DNA of 64,000 nucleotides from the NCBI RefSeq assembly GCF_024006985.1, contig NZ_JAMXIB010000004.1, positions 124,001-188,000 of the forward strand. Direction: 5' to 3'. Each line of letters starts with the position of its first letter. Position 1 is the stretch's first letter. Under the pieces are notes generated by a model. It did not search any database, was not told the origin of the DNA, and worked only from the letters and a program-made list of their open reading frames with translations. The position numbers were made by a program, and so were the translations under genes. This document shows positions 33,959-43,027 of the stretch, in pieces. The DNA is from Robiginitalea marina. GTDB lineage: Bacteria > Bacteroidota > Bacteroidia > Flavobacteriales > Flavobacteriaceae.

Positions 33959-34009
33959 CGCGGAATAAACCCCTGGGGCCTCCAGCCCCGTCATTTTTAG
34001 CCGTAGCAC

Positions 34010-36847
34010 ATGCAGTACGATTTCAGGCGAATTGAAGCCAGGTGGCAGAAGTATTGGGCCGAACACAAAACCTTCAGGGCCGAATTCCCGTCGGACAGGC
34101 CTAAGTTTTATGTACTCGACATGTTCCCGTATCCCTCGGGGGCCGGCCTGCACGTGGGCCATCCCCTGGGATATATCGCCAGTGACATCTATGCGCGCTA
34201 TAAAAGGCATAAGGGGTATAACGTATTGCATCCCATGGGCTACGATTCCTTTGGGTTGCCGGCGGAACAGTATGCCATCCAGACCGGGCAACACCCGGCC
34301 ATTACAACCCGGGCCAATATCTCCCGGTACCGGGAGCAGCTCGATCAGATCGGCTTTTCCTTCGACTGGGAGCGGGAGGTCCGCACCTCCGACCCCTCGT
34401 ATTATCGCTGGACCCAATGGGTATTTATGCAGCTTTTTGGCTCCTGGTACAACAAGCAGGCAGACCGGGCAGAACCTGTGGAGACCCTGGTAGCCCTATT
34501 CGAGGCTGGGGGGAATACAGGGGTTCAGGCAGCATGTGATGAAGACACCCCCTCATTTAGCGCTGCCGGGTGGAAGGCCTTTACCCGGGAAGAGAAAGAG
34601 CGCATATTGCTGAAATACCGCCTGACGTACCTGGCCGATACGGAGGTAAACTGGTGCCCTGCCCTGGGCACCGTCCTGGCAAACGATGAAATCGTAAACG
34701 GGGTATCGGAGCGGGGAGGCCACCCGGTGGTTAGGAAAAAGATGACCCAGTGGAGCATGCGGATCACCGCCTACGCCCAGCGCCTGCTGGACGGGTTGCA
34801 GAAAGTAGACTGGCCCCAACCCCTGAAGGATGCCCAGGCCAATTGGATCGGACGTTCCGTGGGGGCTTCAGTGGTATTTCATACCCAACCCTCTGCAGAC
34901 CAGCCGGAATCCTTTCCCATAGAAGTATTTACCACCCGGCCCGATACGATTTTTGGGGTGAGTTTTATGACCCTCGCCCCCGAGCACGGACTGGTACCCA
35001 AAATCACCACCCCCGACCAGAAGGAAGAAGTGGAGGCCTACGTGGAAGCTACCGCCCGGCGGTCGGAAAGGGACCGCCTTGCCGATGTGAAACGGATTAC
35101 CGGGGTGTTTACCGGATCTTACGCCGAACACCCCTTTACCGGGGAACGAATCCCCATCTGGATAGGAGATTACGTTTTGGCGGGATATGGGACCGGGGCG
35201 GTAATGGCAGTGCCCTGTGGCGACCAGCGCGATTTTGATTTTGCCCGGCATTTCGGGATCCCCATCCCCAATATTTTCGAGGGGGTATCCGTGGAGGAGC
35301 AGGCCTTTGAAGACAAGGCCTCTGCCATCATCGCCAATTCCGGGTTTATCAGCGGGCTCGGGCAGAAGGAAGCCAGCCAGAAAGTGATTGAAGCCCTTGA
35401 GGAGAAGGGGCAGGGCAAAGGCAAGGTCAATTTCCGGCTGCGGGATGCCGTTTTCAGCCGGCAGCGGTATTGGGGGGAACCGTTCCCCGTCTATTACGAT
35501 GCGCAGGGGTTGCCCTGCCTGCTCCCCGAACATTGCCTGCCCCTCGAGCTGCCGGAAGTGGAAAAATACCTCCCCACCGAAACCGGGGAACCCCCTTTGG
35601 GGAATGCCACCCGCTGGGCCTGGGATACCCGGCGGGAGGAGGTCGTGGCCAATGAACAGATCGATTTCAAGAACGTATTTCCCCTGGAACTGAACACCAT
35701 GCCCGGTTGGGCGGGAAGCTCCCAGTACTTTAACCGCTACATGGACCCGGGCAACGACCGTGCCCTGGTCTCCCGGGAGGCTATCCAGTACTGGCAGGAT
35801 GTGGACCTCTATATCGGGGGAAGCGAGCATGCCACGGGGCATCTGCTTTACTCCCGTTTCTGGCAGCATTTTATGTTTGATCGCGGGTGGGTACCGACAG
35901 AGGAATATGCCCGCAAATTGATCAACCAGGGGATGATCCTGGGGACCAGTGCCATTGTGTACCGCAAGAGCGGTACGGACCAGTACCTGAGTAAAGGCCT
36001 GGTGGGCGACACCCCGGTTGAGGAAATACACGTGGACGTAAACCTGGTCAATGCCGCCGATGAACTGGACCTGGAAAAACTCCGCGCCTGGCAACCGCAA
36101 TACAAGACTGCTGAATTTATTCTTGAAAATGGCAGGTTTATCGTTGGGCGGGAGGTCGAGAAGATGTCAAAACGCTGGTTCAACGTGGTGAACCCCGACC
36201 AGGTCTGTGAGGAGTACGGGGCCGATTCCCTCCGCCTGTATGAAATGTTCCTGGGGCCGCTTGAGCAGTCAAAACCCTGGAATACGGCGGGGATTACCGG
36301 GGTCCACGGATTCCTGAGAAAGCTCTGGAAACTATACCACCAGGGGCCCGACTACCGTTTTGAGGTGCTCGATGGCCCCCCGTCTGCGGAGAACCTGAAA
36401 TCGCTGCATAAAGCGATCCGTAAGGTCACCGAAGATATTGAGGCCTTCTCTTTCAACACTTCGGTCTCCACCTTCATGATCTGCGTAAATGAGCTGACTG
36501 CCCAACAGTGCCGCAACCGCGCTATCCTGGAGTCCCTGGCCATTTTGGTAGCCCCTTACGCCCCGCACATTGCGGAGGAATTATGGGAAAAGCTCGGTCA
36601 TACCGGGTCCATATCCCATGCCCCCTATCCGGAATTCGAAGCGCGCTACCTGGTGGAAAACACCAAGGAATACCCTGTTTCCTTTAACGGGAAGACGCGG
36701 TTTACCCTGGAGTTGCCCCTGGACCTGAGTCGGGAGGAAATTGAAAAGGCCGTTATGGGGCATGAAAAAACCCGGCACCACCTCGAGGGCCGGGCTCCCA
36801 AAAAAGTGATCGTCGTTCCCGGGAAAATCGTCAATATCGTATCCTGA
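34010..36847 (+). CDS. leuS: leucyl-tRNA synthetase
   Basis: A 945-residue class I synthetase that charges tRNA-Leu. The HIGH-type motif is HVGHPLGY (about 48-55) and the KMSKS-type loop is EKMSKRWFN (about 712-720). A large CP1 editing domain lies between about 220 and 440, with TTRPDTIFG and the GTGAVMAVPCGDQRD editing-site loop. The C-terminus has the anticodon-binding helical domain. The length is typical for Bacteroidota LeuS, which are longer than the E. coli protein. No tRNA or other synthetase gene is near. Confidence 0.98.
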   Translation: MQYDFRRIEARWQKYWAEHKTFRAEFPSDRPKFYVLDMFPYPSGAGLHVGHPLGYIASDIYARYKRHKGYNVLHPMGYDSFGLPAEQYAIQTGQHPAITTRANISRYREQLDQIGFSFDWEREVRTSDPSYYRWTQWVFMQLFGSWYNKQADRAEPVETLVALFEAGGNTGVQAACDEDTPSFSAAGWKAFTREEKERILLKYRLTYLADTEVNWCPALGTVLANDEIVNGVSERGGHPVVRKKMTQWSMRITAYAQRLLDGLQKVDWPQPLKDAQANWIGRSVGASVVFHTQPSADQPESFPIEVFTTRPDTIFGVSFMTLAPEHGLVPKITTPDQKEEVEAYVEATARRSERDRLADVKRITGVFTGSYAEHPFTGERIPIWIGDYVLAGYGTGAVMAVPCGDQRDFDFARHFGIPIPNIFEGVSVEEQAFEDKASAIIANSGFISGLGQKEASQKVIEALEEKGQGKGKVNFRLRDAVFSRQRYWGEPFPVYYDAQGLPCLLPEHCLPLELPEVEKYLPTETGEPPLGNATRWAWDTRREEVVANEQIDFKNVFPLELNTMPGWAGSSQYFNRYMDPGNDRALVSREAIQYWQDVDLYIGGSEHATGHLLYSRFWQHFMFDRGWVPTEEYARKLINQGMILGTSAIVYRKSGTDQYLSKGLVGDTPVEEIHVDVNLVNAADELDLEKLRAWQPQYKTAEFILENGRFIVGREVEKMSKRWFNVVNPDQVCEEYGADSLRLYEMFLGPLEQSKPWNTAGITGVHGFLRKLWKLYHQGPDYRFEVLDGPPSAENLKSLHKAIRKVTEDIEAFSFNTSVSTFMICVNELTAQQCRNRAILESLAILVAPYAPHIAEELWEKLGHTGSISHAPYPEFEARYLVENTKEYPVSFNGKTRFTLELPLDLSREEIEKAVMGHEKTRHHLEGRAPKKVIVVPGKIVNIVS

Positions 36848-37317
36848 CGGGAGGTTTCGGGGTACAGGGTTGCAGCATACAGGGTTTTCAGGCCTTTCAG
36901 CCTTTGGGCCGCAGGCCCTAAAACCGTTAGGGGGTACAACCCCCACCCTCCCCGTCATTCAAGGTATAGCACCCCCCTGCACCGCCCTGGCAGGTTCAAT
37001 TTTTTTTATTCCCTGCACCCTGGGAAACCGCCAATTTTCCTGTTGTCAACCTTTTTTGGTTAAGCCCCTTGTTCCGGGTTGCCCTGCCGTTGTCCCCGAC
37101 CCTGTTTTGGAACCCATATCGGGCAATTACCCCCTGAGGGGTTACTGCCATGGTTGGATCCTGTTGGACAGAAAATAAAAAAAACCTATACCCCCCTATA
37201 AAAAAGGGGTATACAACGAATAAAGTGATAAAAACAAAGAAACACCCCCTAAAAAAGAAATCTATTACACTGAAAAAACTAATTTAGCGCATCATTAACC
37301 CAATAACAGGAAAACTC
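36848..37317. other. 470-base structured intergenic region between leuS and ald
   Basis: No gene is seen. It contains a direct repeat TACAGGGTT (36863-36871 and 36878-36886), an imperfect stem GGTTTTCAGGCC/GGCCCTAAAACC (36883-36894 with 36914-36925), a hairpin GGGGG-TACAA-CCCCC (36930-36944), outer arms GACGGGAGG (from 36846) and CCTCCCCGTC (to about 36956), and a hairpin TATACCCC/GGGGTATA (37187-37194 with 37206-37213). The last 140 bases before ald are AT-rich. It may hold the leuS terminator, an unknown RNA or a decayed element, and the ald promoter; no TAnnTTTG box was found. Confidence 0.5.
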
Positions 37318-38421
37318 ATGGAAATTGGCATTCCAAAAGAAATCAAGAATAACGAAAGCCGGGTGGGCATGACGCCTGCGGGGGTACTGGAACTTACCCA
37401 CAGGGGGCATACGGTATTTGTCCAATCCGGTGCGGGCCTTGGCAGCGGGTTCCCCGATGAGGAGTACAAAAAAGTAGGGGCGCGCATCCTCGACACCATC
37501 GGCCAGGTATATTCCATGAGTGAAATGATTGTAAAGGTAAAGGAGCCTATAAAAGAAGAGTATGGCATGGTCCAGAAAGGACAGGTGATCTTCACCTATT
37601 TCCATTTTGCATCCAGCGAACGGCTGACCCAGGCCATGATTGACAGCCGGGCTGTTTGCCTGGCCTATGAGACGGTGGAGGATGAAGACGGCTCCCTGCC
37701 CTTGCTCACCCCCATGTCGGAGGTTGCCGGGCGCATGGCCATCCAGCAGGGGGCCAAGTATCTGGAAAAGCCCGTAAAGGGGCGGGGGGTTCTCCTCGGG
37801 GGGGTCCCCGGGGTACCTCCGGGAAGGGTCCTGGTCCTGGGTGCGGGCACCGTTGGGATACAGGCTGCCAAGATGGCTGCCGGCCTGGGCGCCCATGTCA
37901 CCATCCTCGATGTGAACATGAAGCGGTTGCGCTATGTGAATGACGTCATGCCCAGCCACGTGGTGACCGAATTCTCCAGCGAATACAATATCCGCAAACA
38001 CGTGCGGTCCCACGACCTGATCGTTGGGGGTGTCCTCCTTAAAGGCGGTAAGGCCCCCAAGCTGATCACGCGCGACATGCTGAAGACCATGAGGCCCGGG
38101 ACCGTCATTGTGGATGTGGCCGTCGACCAGGGGGGCTGCGTGGAAACCACCCGCCCGACCACCCATGAAAACCCCACGTACCTCATTGACGATGTGGTGC
38201 ATTATTGTGTGGCCAACATGCCCGGGGCTGTTCCCTATACCTCTACCATGGCCCTGACCAACGTCACCCTCCCCTATGTGCTGAGTCTTGCTGACAAAGG
38301 GTGGGAGCGGGCCTGCCGGGAGGATGCTTCCCTGCAGAAGGGGCTGAACATTGTGAAAGGGGAGATTGTTTACGAGGAACTCCTGGAGGCCTTTGGCCCG
38401 CTGAAAGCCGCCACTGCCTGA
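37318..38421 (+). CDS. ald: alanine dehydrogenase
   Basis: A 367-residue NAD-dependent L-alanine dehydrogenase, interconverting alanine and pyruvate plus ammonia. Signatures: MEIGIPKEIKNNESRVGMTP at the N-terminus (with the substrate-binding Arg), KVKEPIKEEY around residue 72-81, and the NAD-binding GAGTVGIQAAKMAAGLGAHV (about 177-196). The length and the C-terminus are typical. An Lrp/AsnC regulator gene lies 0.8 kb downstream on the opposite strand and may control it, as such regulators often do for amino acid dehydrogenases. Confidence 0.96.
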   Translation: MEIGIPKEIKNNESRVGMTPAGVLELTHRGHTVFVQSGAGLGSGFPDEEYKKVGARILDTIGQVYSMSEMIVKVKEPIKEEYGMVQKGQVIFTYFHFASSERLTQAMIDSRAVCLAYETVEDEDGSLPLLTPMSEVAGRMAIQQGAKYLEKPVKGRGVLLGGVPGVPPGRVLVLGAGTVGIQAAKMAAGLGAHVTILDVNMKRLRYVNDVMPSHVVTEFSSEYNIRKHVRSHDLIVGGVLLKGGKAPKLITRDMLKTMRPGTVIVDVAVDQGGCVETTRPTTHENPTYLIDDVVHYCVANMPGAVPYTSTMALTNVTLPYVLSLADKGWERACREDASLQKGLNIVKGEIVYEELLEAFGPLKAATA

Positions 38422-38525
38422 TTTTCGGCCTGGTCCCTGTCAGTTTTGCAGGGGAATGCCGTCCTGTTCGTTATGGCCGGATTTTTGATGCAAATACGGT
38501 ATCTTTAATTCCAAAAAAGAACGAC

Positions 38526-39221
38526 ATGACAGGATATTATATACTCATTGGAGGGATCGCCCTGATAAGCTGGCTGGTAAGTGCCCGCCTGAAGAGCAAG
38601 TTCCAGCACTATTCCAAGGTGCATCTCCAAAACGGCATGAGCGGGGCGGAGATTGCCCGAAAAATGCTGCAGGACCACGGGATTACCGACGTAGAGGTAG
38701 TACATACCCCGGGCATGCTTACAGACCATTACAACCCGCAGAAAAAGACGGTGAACCTCAGTGAAGGGGTCTATCACCAGCGGAATGCCGCTGCGGCCGC
38801 GGTGGCAGCCCACGAATGCGGCCATGCCGTGCAACACGCCCAGGCATACCAGTGGCTTACCATGCGTTCCAAACTGGTGCCCGTGGTAAGTGTGACTTCA
38901 GGGATGTCGATGTGGCTGGTTTTCGGAGGGCTGGTCCTTGGGGCCGCTGCCGGGATGGGGATGGGATACTGGATTGCCGTGGCCGGCCTTGCAATGATGG
39001 CGCTGGCTACCCTGTTCAGCTTCATAACCCTTCCGGTGGAGTACGATGCAAGCAACCGGGCCCTGGCCTGGTTGAAAAACCGCAACATGGTTACTTCCCA
39101 GGAATATAAGGGGAGCGAAGATGCCCTGAAATGGGCTGCCCGGACTTACCTGGTTGCCGCCATAGGCGCACTTGCCACCCTGGTATACTGGGGTCTGCAG
39201 GTTTTTGGCAGCAGGGACTAA
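38526..39221 (+). CDS. zinc-dependent membrane peptidase (YugP family)
   Basis: A 231-residue membrane protein of the neutral zinc metallopeptidase family 2 (YugP type). The zinc motif HECGH lies at about residue 97-101 in AAHECGHAVQHAQAY, and a typical upstream segment is GVYHQRNAAAAAVAAHE. Four hydrophobic segments (1-18, about 118-140, 143-166, 205-225) anchor it. ATG 38526 was chosen because it gives the canonical N-terminal membrane helix (MTGYYILIGGIAL); the frame stays open upstream through the end of ald. Substrate unknown. Confidence 0.88.
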   Translation: MTGYYILIGGIALISWLVSARLKSKFQHYSKVHLQNGMSGAEIARKMLQDHGITDVEVVHTPGMLTDHYNPQKKTVNLSEGVYHQRNAAAAAVAAHECGHAVQHAQAYQWLTMRSKLVPVVSVTSGMSMWLVFGGLVLGAAAGMGMGYWIAVAGLAMMALATLFSFITLPVEYDASNRALAWLKNRNMVTSQEYKGSEDALKWAARTYLVAAIGALATLVYWGLQVFGSRD

Positions 39222-39237
39222 GGCCCGGGTCCGGGAC

Positions 39238-39708
39238 TCAGACCTGGATTTGCCGGTCGATTTGCTGATCCAGCGAAATGAAGGTTTCCGTTCGGGAAAC
39301 CCCTTCGATTTGCTGGATTTTTTTATTCAGCAATTGCATCAGGTGTTCGTTGTCCTGGCAGAGGACCTTGACCAGAATAGACCAGTTGCCCGTGGTGTAG
39401 TGGCACTCCAGGACCTCGGGGATTTTTTCCAGTTCCTTTACCGCATACGGATTGCTCATGGCCTTGTCGAGGTAGATCCCGATGTAGGCCATGGTGGTAA
39501 ACCCCAGGGCCCTGGGGTTGATCACGAACTTAGACCCTGCCAGAAGGCCCGACTTTTCAAGCTTTCTGAGGCGCTGGTGGATGGCTGCCCCGGAAATCCC
39601 TATTTTCCGGGCAATCTCCAAGATGGGCGTACGGGCGTCCGCCATCAGGAAGCGCAGGATTTTCTTGTCGATCCCGTCAATCTGGACCGCTTTTGAGTTC
39701 GTTTTCAT
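39238..39708 (-). CDS. Lrp/AsnC family transcriptional regulator
   Basis: A 156-residue regulator with an N-terminal winged helix-turn-helix (about 10-65, IGISGAAIHQRLRKLEKSGLL) and a C-terminal RAM ligand-binding domain (about 75-150). Proteins of this family sense amino acids. It is convergent with the peptidase gene (16 bases apart) and lies between ald and a saccharopine dehydrogenase gene, so control of one or both is plausible. A TATCTTTA box, one base from consensus, lies about 20 bases upstream on the minus strand (39729-39736). Confidence 0.93.
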   Translation of the reverse strand: MKTNSKAVQIDGIDKKILRFLMADARTPILEIARKIGISGAAIHQRLRKLEKSGLLAGSKFVINPRALGFTTMAYIGIYLDKAMSNPYAVKELEKIPEVLECHYTTGNWSILVKVLCQDNEHLMQLLNKKIQQIEGVSRTETFISLDQQIDRQIQV

Positions 39709-39752
39709 CCCTGTTTCAGGTTTAAGGCTAAAGATACTACAATTCCATAAGG

Positions 39753-41126
39753 CTAGTTCCCCACGGAATCGGGGTTGTATCCGAGGTAGGGGACTTCATA
39801 TTCCCTGAAACCGATGCCATACGATTCCAGGGTTTTCAGGCAGGGTTCGTAGATTTCACGCCTGATGGGGATTTGGACCCCCGGGGTCCGGACCTTTCCA
39901 TTGAGGATGAGCAGGGTGCCAATGGCCACGGGCAACCCAACGGTTTTTGACATGGCGGTATGCCTGGCAGATTCCCCAAGGACGACCATATTGGAGTCCA
40001 GTTGGTGCTTTTCCCCATCCTTTTCATAGCCGAATTTATGGTACATCACAATCATGTCACGGTCCTCGGGGCCGAGTCTCCAGCTTTCTTCTAGGATTTC
40101 CTGCAGGAGTTGCGCCGGGGTTCCGTTTTCAGTCTTGAGTTTGCTTTTGGGGTCAAAAAGGTTGATTTCCAACAGTTTTCCCCAGAGGACATCGTCCTGG
40201 TCGATTTTCAGGTAATGCCTGAGTTTCAGCTCCACGGAATCCGTGGGGGAGTACGGCAGGAACAAATTGGTAAAATCGCGGTACGACATCCCCTTTGAAT
40301 TTTCAATCCTGTAGGTGTCATCGGTCATCCCCAGCTGCACAAAGATGTTCCAGGCCCGTGAAAAGCCCACCCGCCGCATGGTCCCGCGGTAAAGGGTAAG
40401 GGTGTCCTGCAGCCCGTAAGCTTCTCGATAGCTCAGGGAGTCGCGGTTGGCATAGACTTCGAAAGTCCCGTAGCCTTCGATTTCCAGGAATTCCGTCCTC
40501 CGGAAGAGTTTGTGGTATGGGATGTACTTGTAGGTGCCTTCCTGAATGAATTTTGCCGCGCCCCCCTGCCCGGCAACCACCACGTTTCTGGGGTTCCAGG
40601 TAAACTTGTAGTTCCACAGGTTCGTGTCGCTTTCAGGAGAAAGCAACCCCCCGGTAAAGGACTCAAACAGCAGCATCCGGCCCCCTGAAGCCTTGATCCG
40701 GTCGATCAACTGCATGGCGCTCATATGGTCGATTCCCGGGTCGAGGCCAATCTCATTCATAAAAACCAGACCTTTTTCCCGAACGGCCGCATCGAGTTGC
40801 CTCATCCCTTCGCTGATATAGGAGGCAGTCACCAGGTTTTTCCCGTAATGCAGGCAGTCCTTGGCCACTTCAAGGTGCAGCGACGGGGGCAACATGGAGA
40901 CCACGATATCAGCCTGTTCCACCCGGGACCTCCGGGCAACCTCATCCGCAATGTCGAGGGCGGTCACCTCGGCCCGCGGGTGCTTTTGGACCTCCATGGG
41001 GATGGCCTGTGGATTCTTGTCGGCAATGGTGATCAGCAGGTCTTCCTCTGCAGCGTGTTCCAGGAAATAATCCAGAAGGTAAGACGTGGATTTTCCGGCT
41101 CCTACAACCAGGATGCGTCGGGCCAT
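39753..41126 (-). CDS. saccharopine dehydrogenase family protein
   Basis: A 457-residue enzyme with an N-terminal Rossmann fold (VVGAGKSTSYLLDYFLEHA) and the catalytic/substrate domain with GLDPGIDHMSAM (about 125-136). The layout matches the glutamate-forming saccharopine dehydrogenase (lysine degradation) or the lysine-ketoglutarate type found in Bacteroidota; the two cannot be separated here. The gene starts 79 bases from the divergent DUF423 gene and ends 44 bases from the Lrp/AsnC regulator, which is transcribed in the same direction. An amino acid breakdown cluster (ald, regulator, this gene) is inferred. Confidence 0.88.
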   Translation of the reverse strand: MARRILVVGAGKSTSYLLDYFLEHAAEEDLLITIADKNPQAIPMEVQKHPRAEVTALDIADEVARRSRVEQADIVVSMLPPSLHLEVAKDCLHYGKNLVTASYISEGMRQLDAAVREKGLVFMNEIGLDPGIDHMSAMQLIDRIKASGGRMLLFESFTGGLLSPESDTNLWNYKFTWNPRNVVVAGQGGAAKFIQEGTYKYIPYHKLFRRTEFLEIEGYGTFEVYANRDSLSYREAYGLQDTLTLYRGTMRRVGFSRAWNIFVQLGMTDDTYRIENSKGMSYRDFTNLFLPYSPTDSVELKLRHYLKIDQDDVLWGKLLEINLFDPKSKLKTENGTPAQLLQEILEESWRLGPEDRDMIVMYHKFGYEKDGEKHQLDSNMVVLGESARHTAMSKTVGLPVAIGTLLILNGKVRTPGVQIPIRREIYEPCLKTLESYGIGFREYEVPYLGYNPDSVGN

Positions 41127-41174
41127 AGTTTGTGCGTATCGTTTGGGTTAGGCTTTACGAAGGTATCAAAATGT

Positions 41175-41182
41175 TACATTTG
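41175..41182 (+). promoter_or_regulatory. TAnnTTTG promoter box for the DUF423 gene
   Basis: TACATTTG ends 23 bases before the ATG at 41206. Confidence 0.5.
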
Positions 41183-41205
41183 CATGAAATACACCCTTTT
41201 TAGTT

Positions 41206-41607
41206 ATGAACAAAACATTTTTGGGATGTGGTGCTGCCCTGGGCTTGCTGGCCGTCATCTTGGGTGCCCTGGGCGCTCATGCGCTGAAAGCCCATCTGGG
41301 GGCGGCAGCCCTGGAGTCTTTCCGAACGGGGGTGGCTTATCAGATGTACCATGCCTTATTCCTGCTTCTCCTGGGGGGGTCAGGGCGGCTGGGTGAACTG
41401 GCCGGAAAGGCTGTTGGGTATCTGGTGCTCAGCGGAATCCTCCTCTTCTCTTTTTCCATTTATGCCCTCACCCTTGCCCCTTTGGCAGGGATGGATCTCG
41501 GAGCCATTGGATGGGTTACCCCGCTGGGGGGCCTGCTGATGATCAGCGGATGGTCACTGCTGATTTATCGCGTTATTCGTTCCCCGCGAAAGCAAGAAAT
41601 CCGATGA
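41206..41607 (+). CDS. DUF423 family membrane protein
   Basis: A 133-residue protein with four membrane helices and the family pattern LGALGAHALKAHL followed by FRTGVAYQMYHALFLLLL. DUF423 proteins (YwdK type) are found in most bacteria and have no established role. Single gene, divergent from the saccharopine dehydrogenase gene and convergent with hemD. A short GC stem (AGGGG/CCCCT, 41607-41621) followed by ACTTTTT lies after its stop and may be a weak terminator. Confidence 0.88.
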   Translation: MNKTFLGCGAALGLLAVILGALGAHALKAHLGAAALESFRTGVAYQMYHALFLLLLGGSGRLGELAGKAVGYLVLSGILLFSFSIYALTLAPLAGMDLGAIGWVTPLGGLLMISGWSLLIYRVIRSPRKQEIR

Positions 41608-41619
41608 GGGGGAATGCCC

Positions 41620-42366
41620 CTACTTTTTATTTACGCTATTGATGTATTTCTGGAGGGCCATGGTCATTGAGGGGGTCTCCGGAGTGGGCGCCTTGATGTC
41701 TATCCGCAACCCGGCGTCCGTGGCGGCCTTGATGGTGGAATTCCCGAAGACGGCGATGCGTGTTTCGTTCTGCTTGAAATCGGGAAAGTTTTTCAGCAAC
41801 GACTCAATCCCTGCCGGGCTGAAGAAAACCAGCACGTCGTAATAAACGTGGCGCAGGTCTGAAAGGTCGCTGATCACCGTTTTATAGAAAACACCCCGGG
41901 TCCAGTTGATCCCGGCTTCGTCCAAAGTTTCGGGCACCTGGGGTTTCAGCACGTCGGAGGAAGGCAACAGGTACACTTCGTCCTTGTATTTTTTGAACAG
42001 GGTGGTCAGGTCGGGAAAGTTCCTTTTGCCCACATAGATTTTGCGTTTCCGGTAAACGACATATTTCTGGAGGTAGAAGGCCACTGCTTCGGACTGGCAG
42101 AAGTATTTCATGGTGTCGGGCACCTTGAACCGCATTTCCTCCGCAATGCGGAAAAAATGGTCCACCGAGTTACGGCTGGTCAGGATAATGGCGGTAAACC
42201 TGGAAAGATCTATTTTTTGCTGTCGGACGGTTTTTGCATCTACCCCTTCCACATGAATGAATGGCCTGAAGTCCACTTTCACCTTCTCCTTCTCGATGAG
42301 CCGGGAGTAGGGGCTGTTCTCCATTTTTGGTTCTGGCTGGGAGACCAGAATCGTCTTTACCTTCAT
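41620..42366 (-). CDS. hemD: uroporphyrinogen-III synthase
   Basis: A 248-residue HemD-like protein, which closes and flips ring D of hydroxymethylbilane in heme and siroheme synthesis. HemD sequences are poorly conserved; the visible support is the two-domain Rossmann-like layout with ILTSRNSVDHFF (first domain, about 60-70) and VFFSPAGIESLLKNF (second, about 175-190) plus FGNSTIKAATDAGL near the end, all typical of Bacteroidota HemD. It follows a DUF4271 gene by 4 bases, a pairing seen in this family. Other heme genes are not in the window. Confidence 0.88.
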   Translation of the reverse strand: MKVKTILVSQPEPKMENSPYSRLIEKEKVKVDFRPFIHVEGVDAKTVRQQKIDLSRFTAIILTSRNSVDHFFRIAEEMRFKVPDTMKYFCQSEAVAFYLQKYVVYRKRKIYVGKRNFPDLTTLFKKYKDEVYLLPSSDVLKPQVPETLDEAGINWTRGVFYKTVISDLSDLRHVYYDVLVFFSPAGIESLLKNFPDFKQNETRIAVFGNSTIKAATDAGLRIDIKAPTPETPSMTMALQKYINSVNKK

Positions 42367-42370
42367 AAAA

Positions 42371-43027
42371 TCAATCTTTTAGCAAGTATGCAATGATCAG
42401 AAAGGGAGCCATTTCAAGTGCGCAAAGGTACAAAATAAAATAGAAAAAATAGGAGCTGATCAACTTTTGATGGATTTTCAGAATGCCTGCCCAACCGATC
42501 AAATTGATGAGCAGAATTAAGAAAAGGCTTATGAAAACGACAGGTTTTGAAGCCGGGAAAACATAGGCGAGTATCAGGTTGGCCCCAAACATCACCAGGC
42601 TGCTGTAGTTCAGGTAGGTCATTTTCTTGTAGATCAGCCCTGCCGTGAGGCTTTCAATATCGAAGAGGAGGCCGACCAGCAGTTGCAGGCCCACTTTCAC
42701 CAGGAAAAAGGCCAGCAGGCCCCCGATGGTAAGCAACAGCAGGGCGGCATTTGACACCGGCGGGGCTTCCGGGAAGGCCGGGAAGGCAAGCAGCAGGAAC
42801 AGGCCGAGGTTTAGCAGCAGGAACAGGCTCTGGACAAGGTGGAACCCGTGCAGCAGCCGCCCCTTTTTATTGTAGAGGAAAATGTATTTGTTGTTGAAAG
42901 GCAAAATGATAAAGCTAAGGAACCGACCTTCGAACATGCTTTTTGCAAAGACCAGGCACAGCAGGCTCAACAGGAAGACCACCGTGATCCAGTCGTTTGA
43001 GTTGACGCTTCGCTCCAGGACTTCCAT
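42371..43027 (-). CDS. DUF4271 family membrane protein
   Basis: A 218-residue protein with about six membrane helices and the family segments FEGRFLSFIILPFNNKYIFLYNK (cytoplasmic loop) and LYLCALEMAPFLIIAYLL at the end. DUF4271 genes neighbour hemD in many Flavobacteriia, as here, but no function is established. The start codon overlaps the stop of the upstream glycosyltransferase (TGATG), so the two are translationally coupled. Confidence 0.85.
   Translation of the reverse strand: MEVLERSVNSNDWITVVFLLSLLCLVFAKSMFEGRFLSFIILPFNNKYIFLYNKKGRLLHGFHLVQSLFLLLNLGLFLLLAFPAFPEAPPVSNAALLLLTIGGLLAFFLVKVGLQLLVGLLFDIESLTAGLIYKKMTYLNYSSLVMFGANLILAYVFPASKPVVFISLFLILLINLIGWAGILKIHQKLISSYFFYFILYLCALEMAPFLIIAYLLKD

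Noticed and set aside
34868-36100. A 410-codon open frame on the minus strand inside leuS
   Set aside because: Antisense of leuS; low-complexity composition and no motifs.
37187-37213. TATACCCC/GGGGTATA hairpin as a terminator of leuS
   Set aside because: It lies 340 bases after leuS and lacks a T-run; kept only as part of the structured gap.
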